DNA from: Chryseotalea sp. WA131a
Lineage (GTDB): Bacteria > Bacteroidota > Bacteroidia > Cytophagales > Cyclobacteriaceae
Reading direction: 5' to 3'
Assembly (NCBI GenBank): GCA_025370075.1
Contig: CP073016.1
Span: 3,968,001 to 4,032,000 of the forward strand
Length of the DNA: 64,000 nt
Shown here in pieces: positions 17,234 to 26,338 of this stretch. Every line of letters starts with the position of its first letter. The first letter of the stretch is position 1. The notes under the pieces are model-generated. The model saw only the letters and a list, made by a program, of their open reading frames with translations. It made no database searches and had not been told where the DNA came from. A program made the position numbers and the translations under genes.

Positions 17234-19527
17234 AAACTCTCTTCGCGCTGCCGAGTGGACTGAATCCCTGTATGGTTCATGACAGCACGTAGCATACCGT
17301 AGCCAAACTTTCCTCCTAACTTCGTAAACAAATCTTTGGATGTAAAACCTTCTGGCATTTCTTTCAATGCGTGAGTGATTGTGCCAACATCCTGCTCCGA
17401 CATAAATTTTAAAATGCTGATGCGGTTTGCGCTCACGGCCTTAGCAAGATGGCCTTCGATGGTGCCCGGTGCCAAACCACGCTCTTTGGCAATCGTCTCG
17501 ATGGTCATGCCGCTTTCTAACATAGTCAATGTTATATCGTACGTGCTGGGTTCATCTTTTTTATTTTTCTTTGCTTTTCGTCCACGCGATTCCTTTTGCT
17601 CCTTCATGAGTCTTAACCCAACTTTCGTACGGATTTCTTCGAGCAGCCGATACCTTTCTTTTTCTCGCTCTTTCGCCAAATGCGAAAAGTCAAACTCATG
17701 ATTGCCTTCTAAAATGTTTTGCGTAAGGTACTGTGCTTTGTCTACCTGCTCTCGCTTTTTACCAATAAGTTGATCCAAGTCGGTGATGTCTGTTAAATAC
17801 CCCTTCACCCGCTTCCGAGTTTTTACCAGCTCAATATGTTCCACCAAAAGTTTTACAATTGAATACAAAAAATGGTTGTAATACTCGCTGCCCTTTTTTA
17901 ACCGACTGAGCAGTTGATCTTTGTTGTTGGATTGGAGAAGCTCCGTTAATTGCTTGCGAAACTTTTGCGTATTCTGGATCTCGGCATTCAGTGATTCATG
18001 GATTTGTTCCAAAACTGGCTTCATCGAATCTTCTTCAAAAGCTGCGGATACATCATTGGTTTTTTTGATGTACGCAATTTCTTTTATCAATGTATCAAAC
18101 TCAAACGTCTTGCTAATCAACTCTTCGATAAATTGGAGTTGTTTGGTTTGCATTCTGGCTACCAGTGTTTCGGGTTGGTGATACTGTTGACTAAACGAAA
18201 CTACTTGCTGGTTGGTGCTAATCACGTTGGCATCAATCCGTGTCCGTAAAATCAAGCCCTCCAACGAACGCAAACGCGAAAGTGCTACATATACTTGGCC
18301 ATCGGCAAAGGCTTGCCTCACATCGATAATCGCTTTGTCAAACGTCAGTCCTTGACTTTTGTGAACGGTGATCGCCCAAGCCAATTTGATCGGGTATTGT
18401 TCAAATGTTCCCACCACCTCATCATCCAGTTCTTGTGAAGTGGGGTTTATGGTGTAACGTTTGTTCTCCCACACTTCCTTTTTAAGTGTATAAGGTTGGT
18501 GCGTTTCCGCCATGCTTACTTCAATCTCATCATCTTGAATAGATGTAACGGTAGCCAGTTTTCCATTAAAGTAGGCTTTGCCATCATTATCATTTTTGGT
18601 AAACATAATTTGCGCGCCCTCCTTCAATTCGAGTCTGGCCAATACCGGAAACATGCTCTCAGGAAAATCGCCATCCACCTCTGCAGCCAATACGTGGAGA
18701 GGGGTTTTCAATTCTTGTAACGCATTTCTATTCAATTCATCCGCTTTGTAATTGTGCGTAGTGAGGGTAATCACTTCGCGCATGTTTTGTATTTCTGCGG
18801 GTGATTTATGATATTCATTCAGCACAGCAATATCTTCGAGGGTGACTTGATTATTGCGCAAATTGTTGAGCAGACGGATGAACGCGTCATCGGTTTGGCG
18901 AAAAATCTTATCGAGTTCAATGTACACCCAATCGCTTTGGCGGAGTGCCAGCGCATCGAAAAACCACGCGCTGTTATAGTACTTCTTTAATTGCTCTTCA
19001 TCTTCTTGCTTTACTACAGGTGGAAGTTGGTACAAATCACCAATCAACAATAATTGCACACCACCAAATGGCTGTCTAAAGTTGCCACGAGCAGCCTTTA
19101 GTCGATAGTCAATCGCGTCAAGCAAATCGGCACGCAACATGCTCACTTCATCAATCACCAATAAATCAATTGACCGCAGCACCTGTTTGCGTGCACTATT
19201 CAGTGGGTGCTTGCGCGCCAGCATATCAGAAGTATAATAATTGCCCGCTTGATGGATGTCGTGCGTAATGGATCGATCGGGCACAAACATCCCAAACGGA
19301 AACAAAAATTGAGAATGGATCGTAACACCACCTGCGTTGAGTGCAGCAATGCCCGTGGGGGCCACAACCACAAATGATTTGTGGGTACGCTTCGCCAAGT
19401 TTTTTAAAAAAGTAGTTTTGCCAGTGCCTGCCTTTCCTGTAAGGAAAATATGACTAGCCGTGCTGTTGATAAACTGAACAGCCGAAGCAATCATTTCAGT
19501 TTCGGGGAGGATAGACTTGGCTGTCAT
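17230..19527 (-). CDS. Pif1-like DNA helicase with C-terminal helix-turn-helix domain
   Basis: 765 residues from ATG at 19527; the frame continues upstream to 19629, but the extra 34 residues are unlike the family. Walker A GKAGTGKTT at residues 31-39 and Walker B LLVIDEVSM at about 122-130 mark a superfamily 1B (Pif1/RecD-like) helicase; LAWAITVHKSQGLTFDKA and VYVALSRLRSLEGL are the late helicase motifs. Residues about 655-750 carry a helix-turn-helix of the type found at the end of RecQ-like helicases (SGMTIETIAKERGLAPGTIE). A coiled region with many Lys and Glu lies between. Probable role: unwinding at forks or of structured DNA. Its operon partnership with 5-oxoprolinase subunits is unexpected. 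Confidence 0.88.
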   Translation of the reverse strand: MTAKSILPETEMIASAVQFINSTASHIFLTGKAGTGKTTFLKNLAKRTHKSFVVVAPTGIAALNAGGVTIHSQFLFPFGMFVPDRSITHDIHQAGNYYTSDMLARKHPLNSARKQVLRSIDLLVIDEVSMLRADLLDAIDYRLKAARGNFRQPFGGVQLLLIGDLYQLPPVVKQEDEEQLKKYYNSAWFFDALALRQSDWVYIELDKIFRQTDDAFIRLLNNLRNNQVTLEDIAVLNEYHKSPAEIQNMREVITLTTHNYKADELNRNALQELKTPLHVLAAEVDGDFPESMFPVLARLELKEGAQIMFTKNDNDGKAYFNGKLATVTSIQDDEIEVSMAETHQPYTLKKEVWENKRYTINPTSQELDDEVVGTFEQYPIKLAWAITVHKSQGLTFDKAIIDVRQAFADGQVYVALSRLRSLEGLILRTRIDANVISTNQQVVSFSQQYHQPETLVARMQTKQLQFIEELISKTFEFDTLIKEIAYIKKTNDVSAAFEEDSMKPVLEQIHESLNAEIQNTQKFRKQLTELLQSNNKDQLLSRLKKGSEYYNHFLYSIVKLLVEHIELVKTRKRVKGYLTDITDLDQLIGKKREQVDKAQYLTQNILEGNHEFDFSHLAKEREKERYRLLEEIRTKVGLRLMKEQKESRGRKAKKNKKDEPSTYDITLTMLESGMTIETIAKERGLAPGTIEGHLAKAVSANRISILKFMSEQDVGTITHALKEMPEGFTSKDLFTKLGGKFGYGMLRAVMNHTGIQSTRQREESL

Positions 19528-19674
19528 AAAATCGCTGTTAAAATAGAGATAATAATTGGAAGGAGGAAAAAGATAGAAACTCAATAGGATCGCCAAACTG
19601 CGAAGGATGGGAATCTCATCATTCACCAATTCAAAAGAAAATATTCCTTAGATTTGAAACACTATTTCTCCAGT

Positions 19675-20142
19675 ATGAAACTTTTAGCATTATCTCTATT
19701 TGTCATTTGTTGTACATCACTATCGGCCCAGCAAAAAAAACTTACTATGTATAAAACATTTGGTGGTGCAGTTTACGAATTGAACGACAGTATTGCCATA
19801 AGCGTGAGGCAGGTGAAGCTTATTCTGAAAGATGTACCAGAAGCCTATCAGGAATTTAAAGCTGCGCGCGCCAAAAATAGCATAGCCGGAGGGCTTGGAT
19901 TTGCGGGTGGCATATTGGTGGCATTGCCATTGGTTACAGCCTTGGCCGGTGGAGAACCGGAGTGGATTTATGCCGGAATTGGTAGTGGGCTGATTCTACT
20001 TTCCATACCGTTGCTTACTTCTTATCGCGGTCATGCATTTAATGCGATTGATCTTTATAACAAAAAACATTCAGCATCTGCCCGGTGGCAAACAAATTTT
20101 TACTTCAATGGATCGCAAGTTGGTCTGACCCTTCGGTTCTAA
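19675..20142 (+). CDS. small exported protein with two membrane segments, unknown function
   Basis: 155 residues from ATG at 19675; a TTG start at 19654 would only add seven residues before the signal peptide. N-terminal signal LLALSLFVICCTSLSAQ with a likely cleavage after SA. Two hydrophobic Gly-rich segments follow (about residues 70-90, GGLGFAGGILVALPLVTALA, and 95-113, YAGIGSGLILLSIPLLTS). The C-terminus NGSQVGLTLRF ends in Phe after alternating residues, like an outer-membrane strand end. Not recognised; no partner gene. Divergent from the helicase operon, 147 bases apart. Confidence 0.7.
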   Translation: MKLLALSLFVICCTSLSAQQKKLTMYKTFGGAVYELNDSIAISVRQVKLILKDVPEAYQEFKAARAKNSIAGGLGFAGGILVALPLVTALAGGEPEWIYAGIGSGLILLSIPLLTSYRGHAFNAIDLYNKKHSASARWQTNFYFNGSQVGLTLRF

Positions 20143-20205
20143 AATCAGTTACCTTCTTTTTTTGTATACCGAAATTGGGGAAACATTTCCGCGCTTAAGC
20201 CAGTA

Positions 20206-20306
20206 GATATTGAGCTTAACCGCCAATGTTCCATGCTAAAAGTTTTTTTGTCGAGGTCATTTATCAACAAGATAATAGCAATAGTTAAGCTGAAAGGCTC
20301 AATATC
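20206..20306. repeat. split inverted repeat in intergenic DNA
   Basis: GATATTGAGCTTAAC at 20206-20220 is complementary to both ends of 20284-20306 (GTTAAGC and GCTCAATATC), with eight extra bases on the second arm. It lies between two convergent genes and could form a long stem with a bulge. No known motif recognised. Confidence 0.4.
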
Positions 20307-20372
20307 TTTAATTCACTAAAAGGATTGAATTCGTACTTAGAGAATGAATTTCGAACGGCTTTTTAGAAAACC

Positions 20373-21248
20373 CTATTTTCCGAGTGCTTTTAGCATGGTG
20401 TCACCAATTAAGGCTGGCGATTCCACCACATGGATGCCGCATTCACTCATGATTTTCATTTTCGCGGCAGCGGTATCTTCGGCACCACCAATGATAGCTC
20501 CGGCATGGCCCATTCTCCTCCCGGGAGGAGCCGTTTGACCAGCGATAAATCCAACAACCGGCTTTTTGTTTCCATTTTCCTTTATCCAGCGAGCAGCTAC
20601 TGGCTCATAGCTTCCGCCAATTTCACCAATCATCACAATGGCATCGGTTTCAGGATCGTTCATCAATAATTCAACGGCATCTTTAGTAGGTGTGCCGATG
20701 ATCGGGTCTCCACCAATACCAATAGCGGTGCTAATTCCCAATCCAGCTTTCACAATCTGATCGGCCGCTTCGTAGGTAAGCGTTCCTGATTTTGATACAA
20801 TTCCAATTCTGCCTTTCTTAAAAACAAAGCCCGGCATAATGCCAACTTTGGCCTCGCCTGGCGTAATCACCCCCGGGCAGTTCGGGCCAACCAACGTCAC
20901 CTTTTTATTTTTGATATACTGCTTGGCAATCATCATATCCTTTACGGGAATGCCCTCGGTTATGGTCACGATTACCTTAATGCCCGCATCGGCTGCTTCC
21001 ATGATGCCATCTGCTGCAAAGGCAGGCGGAACAAAAATAATGGAAACATCCGCGCCTGTTTTTTCAACTGCTTCCTTCACTGTATTAAAAACCGGTCTGC
21101 CCAAATGTACTTGCCCGCCTTTTCCGGGGGTTACTCCTCCTACCACATTGGTACCGTACTCAATCATTTGGCCGGCATGGAATGAACCTTCGGAACCTGT
21201 AAAACCTTGAACAATTACGCGGGAGTTTTTGTTGACGAGTACACTCAT
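20373..21248 (-). CDS. sucD: succinate-CoA ligase (ADP-forming) alpha subunit
   Basis: 291 residues, normal length. CoA-binding Rossmann domain at the N-terminus with GFTGSEGSFHAGQMIEYG and GGVTPGKGG; the ligase domain follows with MGEIGGSYEP; the phosphorylated His is in GRRMGHAGAIIGG near residue 248. Citric-acid-cycle enzyme, cytoplasmic, partner of SucC, whose gene is not in this window. A good Bacteroidota promoter sits just upstream (21270-21300), so it is probably transcribed separately from the membrane-protein gene before it. Confidence 0.96.
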   Translation of the reverse strand: MSVLVNKNSRVIVQGFTGSEGSFHAGQMIEYGTNVVGGVTPGKGGQVHLGRPVFNTVKEAVEKTGADVSIIFVPPAFAADGIMEAADAGIKVIVTITEGIPVKDMMIAKQYIKNKKVTLVGPNCPGVITPGEAKVGIMPGFVFKKGRIGIVSKSGTLTYEAADQIVKAGLGISTAIGIGGDPIIGTPTKDAVELLMNDPETDAIVMIGEIGGSYEPVAARWIKENGNKKPVVGFIAGQTAPPGRRMGHAGAIIGGAEDTAAAKMKIMSECGIHVVESPALIGDTMLKALGK

Positions 21249-21269
21249 AAATTTTTTAGTTAGCGATTA

Positions 21270-21300
21270 CAAAAGTAGGATAATAAGGCTCAAGTGCAAA
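21270..21300 (-). promoter_or_regulatory. Bacteroidota-type promoter for sucD
   Basis: On the minus strand TTTG (21297-21300) is followed after 19 bases by TACTTTTG (21270-21277), an exact fit to TTTG / TAnnTTTG. The start codon of sucD is about 21 bases further on. Confidence 0.65.
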
Positions 21301-21302
21301 GA

Positions 21303-21773
21303 TTAATTCAACCACTGAAACAAGTCAGGAAACCACTTTATGATGGCCTTTCCAAAAGCATAAATAGCAACTGTCAACACAGCTCCCCAACTCATGGCGC
21401 TGATGAGCATGAACAGCAAAATTTTTTCTTTGGGTTTGCCCAAACTCACTGCGATGATGGTGCCCCCAATGGGGGTAAGCAAAATAGGGGTAAGAAAAGC
21501 AACCCCGCCCAAACCATATTTTTTTATTACCCCTGCAAACTTGCGATTGCTGGAAGCAGCGTTTTCTTTTTTATTGAACCGCTTCAATACCCGTTGCCGA
21601 ATCCATCCACCAAAATAGGTAAACACCACCACGCTGAGCATCATCCCGCTCACGGTGAATGCCCACGTTACCACAGGATGAAGTTGAAAAGTAAATCCTT
21701 CGGCTGGGCCTAATATAAATTTGATTGCGCTGGAGAGTAGAACCGTTAATGCCTTCGCTAACACTTGCCACAT
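21303..21773 (-). CDS. small polytopic membrane protein, unknown function
   Basis: 156 residues with about three or four hydrophobic segments (near 1-22, 33-55, 95-120 and 122-145) and a basic loop RVLKRFNKKENAASSNRKF. The stretch GLGGVAFLTPILLTPIGGTI, with two prolines in a re-entrant-looking helix, recalls the putative small multidrug export / DedA-like membrane families, but I cannot confirm this. It lies 36 bases after upp, in the same direction, and the two are probably co-transcribed. sucD follows from its own promoter. Confidence 0.65.
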   Translation of the reverse strand: MWQVLAKALTVLLSSAIKFILGPAEGFTFQLHPVVTWAFTVSGMMLSVVVFTYFGGWIRQRVLKRFNKKENAASSNRKFAGVIKKYGLGGVAFLTPILLTPIGGTIIAVSLGKPKEKILLFMLISAMSWGAVLTVAIYAFGKAIIKWFPDLFQWLN

Positions 21774-21809
21774 ACAACTTCTCTTATCGTTTCAGTATTT
21801 TCAAAGGTA

Positions 21810-22457
21810 TCACAATTTGTTGCCAAAGCTTAAATCACCCGCATCGCCCAAGCCTGGCACAATATAGAAATTGTGGTTCAGCTTCTCATCAACCGCAGCC
21901 GTCCATAAAGAAAAAGCTGTGGTCATGGTTTGTTGGATGTTACGGATACCTTCGGGTGAAGCGATTAGTGCAGCCAAGAAAATGTGTGAAGGCTTGCCTT
22001 GTTTCTCTAAAGCAGCCACCGACCGAATGAATGAATTTCCTGTGGCCAGCATGGGGTCAACCAAAATAACGGGGCGGCCTTCTAAACTAGGCGTAGCAAG
22101 GTATTCTAAGTTCACGGTTACTTCATCGCCACCTTCCTTTCGGTATGCGCCAATAAAGCCACTATCTGCTTTATCAAAATAATTTAAAAAACCTTGAAAG
22201 TAAGGAAGCCCTGCCCGAAGCACGGTAATGATCACAGGATGTTGTGCAATGGTAGGAATTTGCAATGACTTTAGTGGAGTTTCAATAGATTGCTTTTCAT
22301 ATTCTAATTTCTTGGAGATTTCATAGGCCATAATTTCTCCCAAGCGGGTCAGGTTATTGCGAAATCGCATTCGGTCTTGCTGGATTTGCGTATCGCGAAG
22401 CTCCAATAAAAACTGATTGGCTATTGAATTTTGGTTGTTTAGTACAAATACTTCCAT
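21810..22457 (-). CDS. upp: uracil phosphoribosyltransferase
   Basis: 215 residues from ATG at 22457; an upstream in-frame extension to 22517 is not family-like. Makes UMP from uracil and PRPP (pyrimidine salvage). The PRPP-binding loop is VILVDPMLATGNSF, and the C-terminal IVPGLGDAGDLSFG binds uracil. ITVLRAGLPYF is the conserved Arg-containing loop. Divergent from the M42 peptidase, 69 bases apart. Confidence 0.93.
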   Translation of the reverse strand: MEVFVLNNQNSIANQFLLELRDTQIQQDRMRFRNNLTRLGEIMAYEISKKLEYEKQSIETPLKSLQIPTIAQHPVIITVLRAGLPYFQGFLNYFDKADSGFIGAYRKEGGDEVTVNLEYLATPSLEGRPVILVDPMLATGNSFIRSVAALEKQGKPSHIFLAALIASPEGIRNIQQTMTTAFSLWTAAVDEKLNHNFYIVPGLGDAGDLSFGNKL

Positions 22458-22526
22458 TAAAAAAACTTTGGCATTGTAAATATAGTATGGGTTCTTTGTG
22501 CCCACGCTATTTGACACTAAAAAATT

Positions 22527-23468
22527 ATGGCCAAGAAAAAGTCAACAACTTTCGATTCAGCTCTTTTAAAAAAACTATGCGAAATACAATCTGCCTCAGG
22601 GCATGAAAAGGCTTTGAAAGATTTTTTGCTTCACTACATCAACAAAGAAAAAAAGAAATGGAAAAATAATGTAGAGATAATAGAGGGCGAACACCTGCAA
22701 GATTGCTTTCTCCTAAAGTTTGGAAAACCGCGCACCGCCATTTTTGCCCATATGGATAGCATTGGGTTTTCGGTTCGATATTCCAATCAATTGGTTTCCA
22801 TCGGCAGCCCCGATGCAGAAACAGGAACATTGCTTGTGGGAAAAGATAGTTTGGGCGAGATAGAATGCAGCCTTGAACTCGACCACGAACACCACGCGTT
22901 TTACAAATTTGGTCGGCCCATCGAGCGCGGCACACCGCTTACCTATAAAATTGACTTTCGCGAAAGCAACAATTTTGTTGAAACGCCTTACTTGGATAAT
23001 CGCTTGGGGATTTACAATGCGCTGAAAGTTGCCGAAACATTGAAAGATGGCGTGATTGCCTTCAGTTGTTGGGAAGAGCATGGCGGAGGTTCAGTTGGTT
23101 ATCTGGCCGAGTTAATGTACAAGAAGTGGAAGATTCGTCAAGCCCTAATTTCGGATATTACGTGGGTGACCGATGGGGTACAGCACGGCAAGGGGGTAGC
23201 CATCTCCATGCGCGACCGAAATATTCCGCGAAGAAGCTTTGTTGAAAAAATTATTAGTGTCGCTAAGAAAAATAAAATTGAATATCAATTAGAGGTAGAG
23301 GGCTTGGGCTCAAGCGATGGTGGCGAATTGCAACGCAGTCATTTGCCATTTGATTGGTGTTTTGTTGGTGCCCCCGAAGCCAATGCGCACACTCCGCACG
23401 AGAAAGTTCACAAAAGTGATATTGAAAGTATGATAGCGCTATATCAAGTTTTGATGAAGGAACTTTAA
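22527..23468 (+). CDS. M42-family aminopeptidase-like zinc peptidase
   Basis: 313 residues, slightly shorter than typical M42 enzymes (about 340-360). Metal and catalytic residues are in place: AHMDSIGF (His, Asp), YLDNRLG (bridging Asp), WEEHGGG (catalytic Glu-Glu), ISDITW (Asp) and ANAHTPHEKV (His). Cytoplasmic; family members trim peptides as large oligomers. The stop TAA at 23466-23468 is directly followed by the reverse stop of the convergent Uma2-family gene, with no bases between. Confidence 0.9.
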   Translation: MAKKKSTTFDSALLKKLCEIQSASGHEKALKDFLLHYINKEKKKWKNNVEIIEGEHLQDCFLLKFGKPRTAIFAHMDSIGFSVRYSNQLVSIGSPDAETGTLLVGKDSLGEIECSLELDHEHHAFYKFGRPIERGTPLTYKIDFRESNNFVETPYLDNRLGIYNALKVAETLKDGVIAFSCWEEHGGGSVGYLAELMYKKWKIRQALISDITWVTDGVQHGKGVAISMRDRNIPRRSFVEKIISVAKKNKIEYQLEVEGLGSSDGGELQRSHLPFDWCFVGAPEANAHTPHEKVHKSDIESMIALYQVLMKEL

Positions 23469-24017
23469 CTAGTCAAAACTTTGATTAAAATAAAACTCTT
23501 GTTCAAGAAGAGAGGAAGCGATTTTTCCATGAAACGTTCCAATCGAATTGAACTTATTGTCTTTCAATTCATAACCAAATGCTTCTTGGGTTTCTGGGTC
23601 TATCACCCAATATTCTGATACGCCAAAACGCTCATATAATTCCATCTTTTCACCCAGGTCATAGCTTCTGCTTCCTTTCGACAAAATTTCAATAATAATG
23701 TCAGGCACTCCATGAATATGTCCCTTCACAATGGAGGCGTTCTTTTTCAGCACCACCAACACATCCGGTTGAACGACATTGCTAGTCTCGTCTAAATATA
23801 CATCGCAGGGGGCTGCAAATAGATAGCCTATCTTATTCTTTCGGATGTAATGACCCATTTCAATAGACAAATTCATTGAAATCAGTTGATGCTTACTCAA
23901 GGGTGCTGGACTCCTATAAATCGCTCCTTTTATCAATTCTGCCAATGTACCCTCTGGAAGCATCTTGTATACTTCCATGATTGTTCGGGGTGGGCGCTCG
24001 ATTACTTGCATAATCAA
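23469..24017 (-). CDS. Uma2-family protein (restriction-endonuclease-like fold)
   Basis: 182 residues, typical size. The DUF820/Uma2 pattern is clear: VVQPDVLVV (Asp), then PDIIIEILSKGSRSYDLGEK (Glu and the conserved basic tail), YERFGVSEYWVIDPETQ. These residues match a PD-(D/E)XK-like site, though Uma2 proteins have no proven function. The real start may be the second Met (24011). It ends exactly against the M42 peptidase. Confidence 0.88.
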   Translation of the reverse strand: MIMQVIERPPRTIMEVYKMLPEGTLAELIKGAIYRSPAPLSKHQLISMNLSIEMGHYIRKNKIGYLFAAPCDVYLDETSNVVQPDVLVVLKKNASIVKGHIHGVPDIIIEILSKGSRSYDLGEKMELYERFGVSEYWVIDPETQEAFGYELKDNKFNSIGTFHGKIASSLLEQEFYFNQSFD

Positions 24018-24085
24018 ATTTAAGGAAAAAATAATTTAGATGTCCATTCAAATCTCTTAAGTTTGGTGACAAACTATTTTTACCC

Positions 24086-25438
24086 ATGTCAACCCGTAGA
24101 GAATTTCTTAAAACCACCACTGCCGCTACACTGGGCGCCACCTTGCTTCCACATTTTGGTCAAGCAGAAAATACAGATGGTAAAATCAGATTAGGGTTTA
24201 TCGGGGTAGGCCTTCGCGGCCAAAATCATTTAGAACTGGCGCTTTCGCGAAACGATGTAGAGGTGGTAGCTATTTGCGACATTCAACAGCGCATGATTGA
24301 CATGAGCCTTGGTCTTTTCGCCTCAGCTGGCAAACCAAAGCCGCAAGTATTTTCAGATAGCGCGCAAGCCTACAAGAAATTACTAGAGAGAAAAGATATT
24401 GACGCGGTTGTTATTTCCACTCCGTGGGAATGGCACACCGCAATGTGCCTAGATGCCATGAATGCGAAGAAGTACGTTGGCTGTGAAGTAATTACAGGGA
24501 TGACGGTAGATGAATGTTGGAAACTGATAGAAACATCCGAAAAAACAGGCATGCCCTTGATGATGTTGGAAAATGTTTGCTACAGACGCGATGTGATGGC
24601 GGTGCTGAACATGGTGCGGCAAAATATTTTTGGCGAGTTGGTTCATCTGCAAGGTGGCTACCAACACGATTTGCGCGAAGTAAAATTCAACGATGGCATT
24701 CATCCCTACGGTGGAGGTGCAGAATTTGGCGCGAAAGGTTTTTCAGAAGCGCAATGGCGCACGCAACATTCTGTTGATAGAAATGGCGACCTCTACCCTA
24801 CCCACGGCATTGGCCCGTTGGCAATGATGACCAACATCAATCGCGGCAATCGATTTACACATCTGGTAAGTTATGCAACCAAGGCAAGAGGATTGCACAA
24901 TCATATCGTGAAGGTGGGCGGAGAAAATCATCCAAACACAAAAGTGAATTTTAAGTTGGGTGATATTGTAACGACCATGATCCGTACCGCTAATGACGAA
25001 ACTATTTTACTGCAACACGATACCAACCTACCACGGCCCTATTCACTAGGATTTCGGGTGCAAGGAACCAACGGCATCTGGATGGATGTGAACAAATCGA
25101 TTTACGTAGAAGGAAAAAGTGCCAAACCTCACCAGTGGGAAGAAGCCAAAAGTTGGCTGGAAAAATACGACCATCCCTTGTGGAAAAAATATGGCAATGA
25201 TGCGGCCGGTGCTGGCCACGGTGGCATGGATTGGTTTGTGCTCAATGCGTTTATCGAGTCAGTGAAAAGAAAAACGGCACCTCCGCAAGATGTGTACGAT
25301 GCCGTAACGTGGAGTGCCATCACGCCACTCTCCGAAGAATCCATCAAAAAAGGTGGTGCCAATTTAGAATTTCCTGATTTCACTAAGGGAAAATGGCAAA
25401 CACGAAAAAATACTTTTGCGTTGGACGATAGTTACTAA
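24086..25438 (+). CDS. secreted Gfo/Idh/MocA oxidoreductase, GH109-like
   Basis: 450 residues. Starts with a Tat-type signal (STRREFLKTTTAATLGATLL), so it is probably exported folded with its bound cofactor. NAD-binding fold GFIGVGLRGQNHLELAL, then EWHTAMCLDAMNAKKYVGCE, the conserved cofactor loop, and a C-terminal alpha/beta domain with GGYQHDLR and DLYPTHGIGPLAMM, where His and Tyr line the sugar site. These motifs match family GH109, which cleaves alpha-N-acetylgalactosamine by an NAD-dependent oxidation mechanism; the exact sugar here is not proven. Stands alone between Uma2 and hpt. Confidence 0.87.
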   Translation: MSTRREFLKTTTAATLGATLLPHFGQAENTDGKIRLGFIGVGLRGQNHLELALSRNDVEVVAICDIQQRMIDMSLGLFASAGKPKPQVFSDSAQAYKKLLERKDIDAVVISTPWEWHTAMCLDAMNAKKYVGCEVITGMTVDECWKLIETSEKTGMPLMMLENVCYRRDVMAVLNMVRQNIFGELVHLQGGYQHDLREVKFNDGIHPYGGGAEFGAKGFSEAQWRTQHSVDRNGDLYPTHGIGPLAMMTNINRGNRFTHLVSYATKARGLHNHIVKVGGENHPNTKVNFKLGDIVTTMIRTANDETILLQHDTNLPRPYSLGFRVQGTNGIWMDVNKSIYVEGKSAKPHQWEEAKSWLEKYDHPLWKKYGNDAAGAGHGGMDWFVLNAFIESVKRKTAPPQDVYDAVTWSAITPLSEESIKKGGANLEFPDFTKGKWQTRKNTFALDDSY

Positions 25439-25620
25439 GATACTTTTCCAAAAATACCAAACAAACGTCTTTGCAATCCCGCTCCAAGCGAAGTAATCTA
25501 CTGTGGGTTGGTATGCACGAAGTTGTGATAACATTTCTGAGGTGTGTTCCAAACCAAATTTCACACGGTTGCAATTATTTTATCAAAACAAAAATTTGAG
25601 ATATAATTCAGCACGATTGG

Positions 25621-25649
25621 TTTGCTTTCACTTTCGCGGGTTATCTTTG
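25621..25649 (+). promoter_or_regulatory. Bacteroidota-type promoter for hpt
   Basis: TTTG at 25621-25624 and TATCTTTG at 25642-25649, 17 bases apart, 17 bases before the hpt start. Confidence 0.55.
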
Positions 25650-25666
25650 CAGCCCGTTGAAGAAAA

Positions 25667-26203
25667 ATGAAAATAAAAGATCTCGAGTTTAAAAAATTAA
25701 TTGCCGCTGCTAAAGTAGAAGAGCGCGTTGCTGAATTGGCTACCCAAATCAACACCGATTACAAAGACAAAAATCCAATTTTGTTGCCCATCCTCAATGG
25801 CTCGTTCATGTTTGCTTCCGATTTGATGAAGGAATTGAAAATAACGTGCCGCGTTTCATTTGTGAAAATTTCTTCTTACTCGGGCACTACTACCACCGGT
25901 CAATTGAAAACATTGATTGGGCATGACGAAAGTTTGTTCAACCAAGATATTTTGATTGTGGAAGATGTGGTGGACACAGGCCTTACGCTTTCAAAAATCA
26001 TGGAAGAACTTCGCGACCTGGGAACAAAATCGGTGGAAGCCATTGCCCTGTTGCGCAAAGCACCTGCCCGGGAAAAAAACATCGATGTAAAGTACGTGGG
26101 CTTCGATTTAGAAAATGATTTTGTGCTAGGGTACGGGATGGACTACGATGGACTGGGAAGAAACCGCAAAGATATTTATAAGTCGATAGGTGAAGACAAG
26201 TAG
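25667..26203 (+). CDS. hpt: hypoxanthine phosphoribosyltransferase
   Basis: 178 residues. Purine salvage: hypoxanthine or guanine plus PRPP to IMP or GMP. PRPP loop ILIVEDVVDTGLTL, flexible loop SSYSGTTTTGQ, base-binding VKYVGFDLENDFVLGYGMDY. Followed by adk and obgE in the same direction, a gene order common in Bacteroidota; the 135-base gap to adk suggests separate or internal promoters. Confidence 0.95.
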   Translation: MKIKDLEFKKLIAAAKVEERVAELATQINTDYKDKNPILLPILNGSFMFASDLMKELKITCRVSFVKISSYSGTTTTGQLKTLIGHDESLFNQDILIVEDVVDTGLTLSKIMEELRDLGTKSVEAIALLRKAPAREKNIDVKYVGFDLENDFVLGYGMDYDGLGRNRKDIYKSIGEDK

Positions 26204-26338
26204 AAGTAATCGGTATTTGAACACTTACTGAATACCGAATACTGTTTTACCAATTCGACCAATCTAGTCAAATCTCCCGTTGGCTATTGACCATTTGATT
26301 ATTACCTTGCGCATCTTTTACCTAACCAAAAAGCGTCT

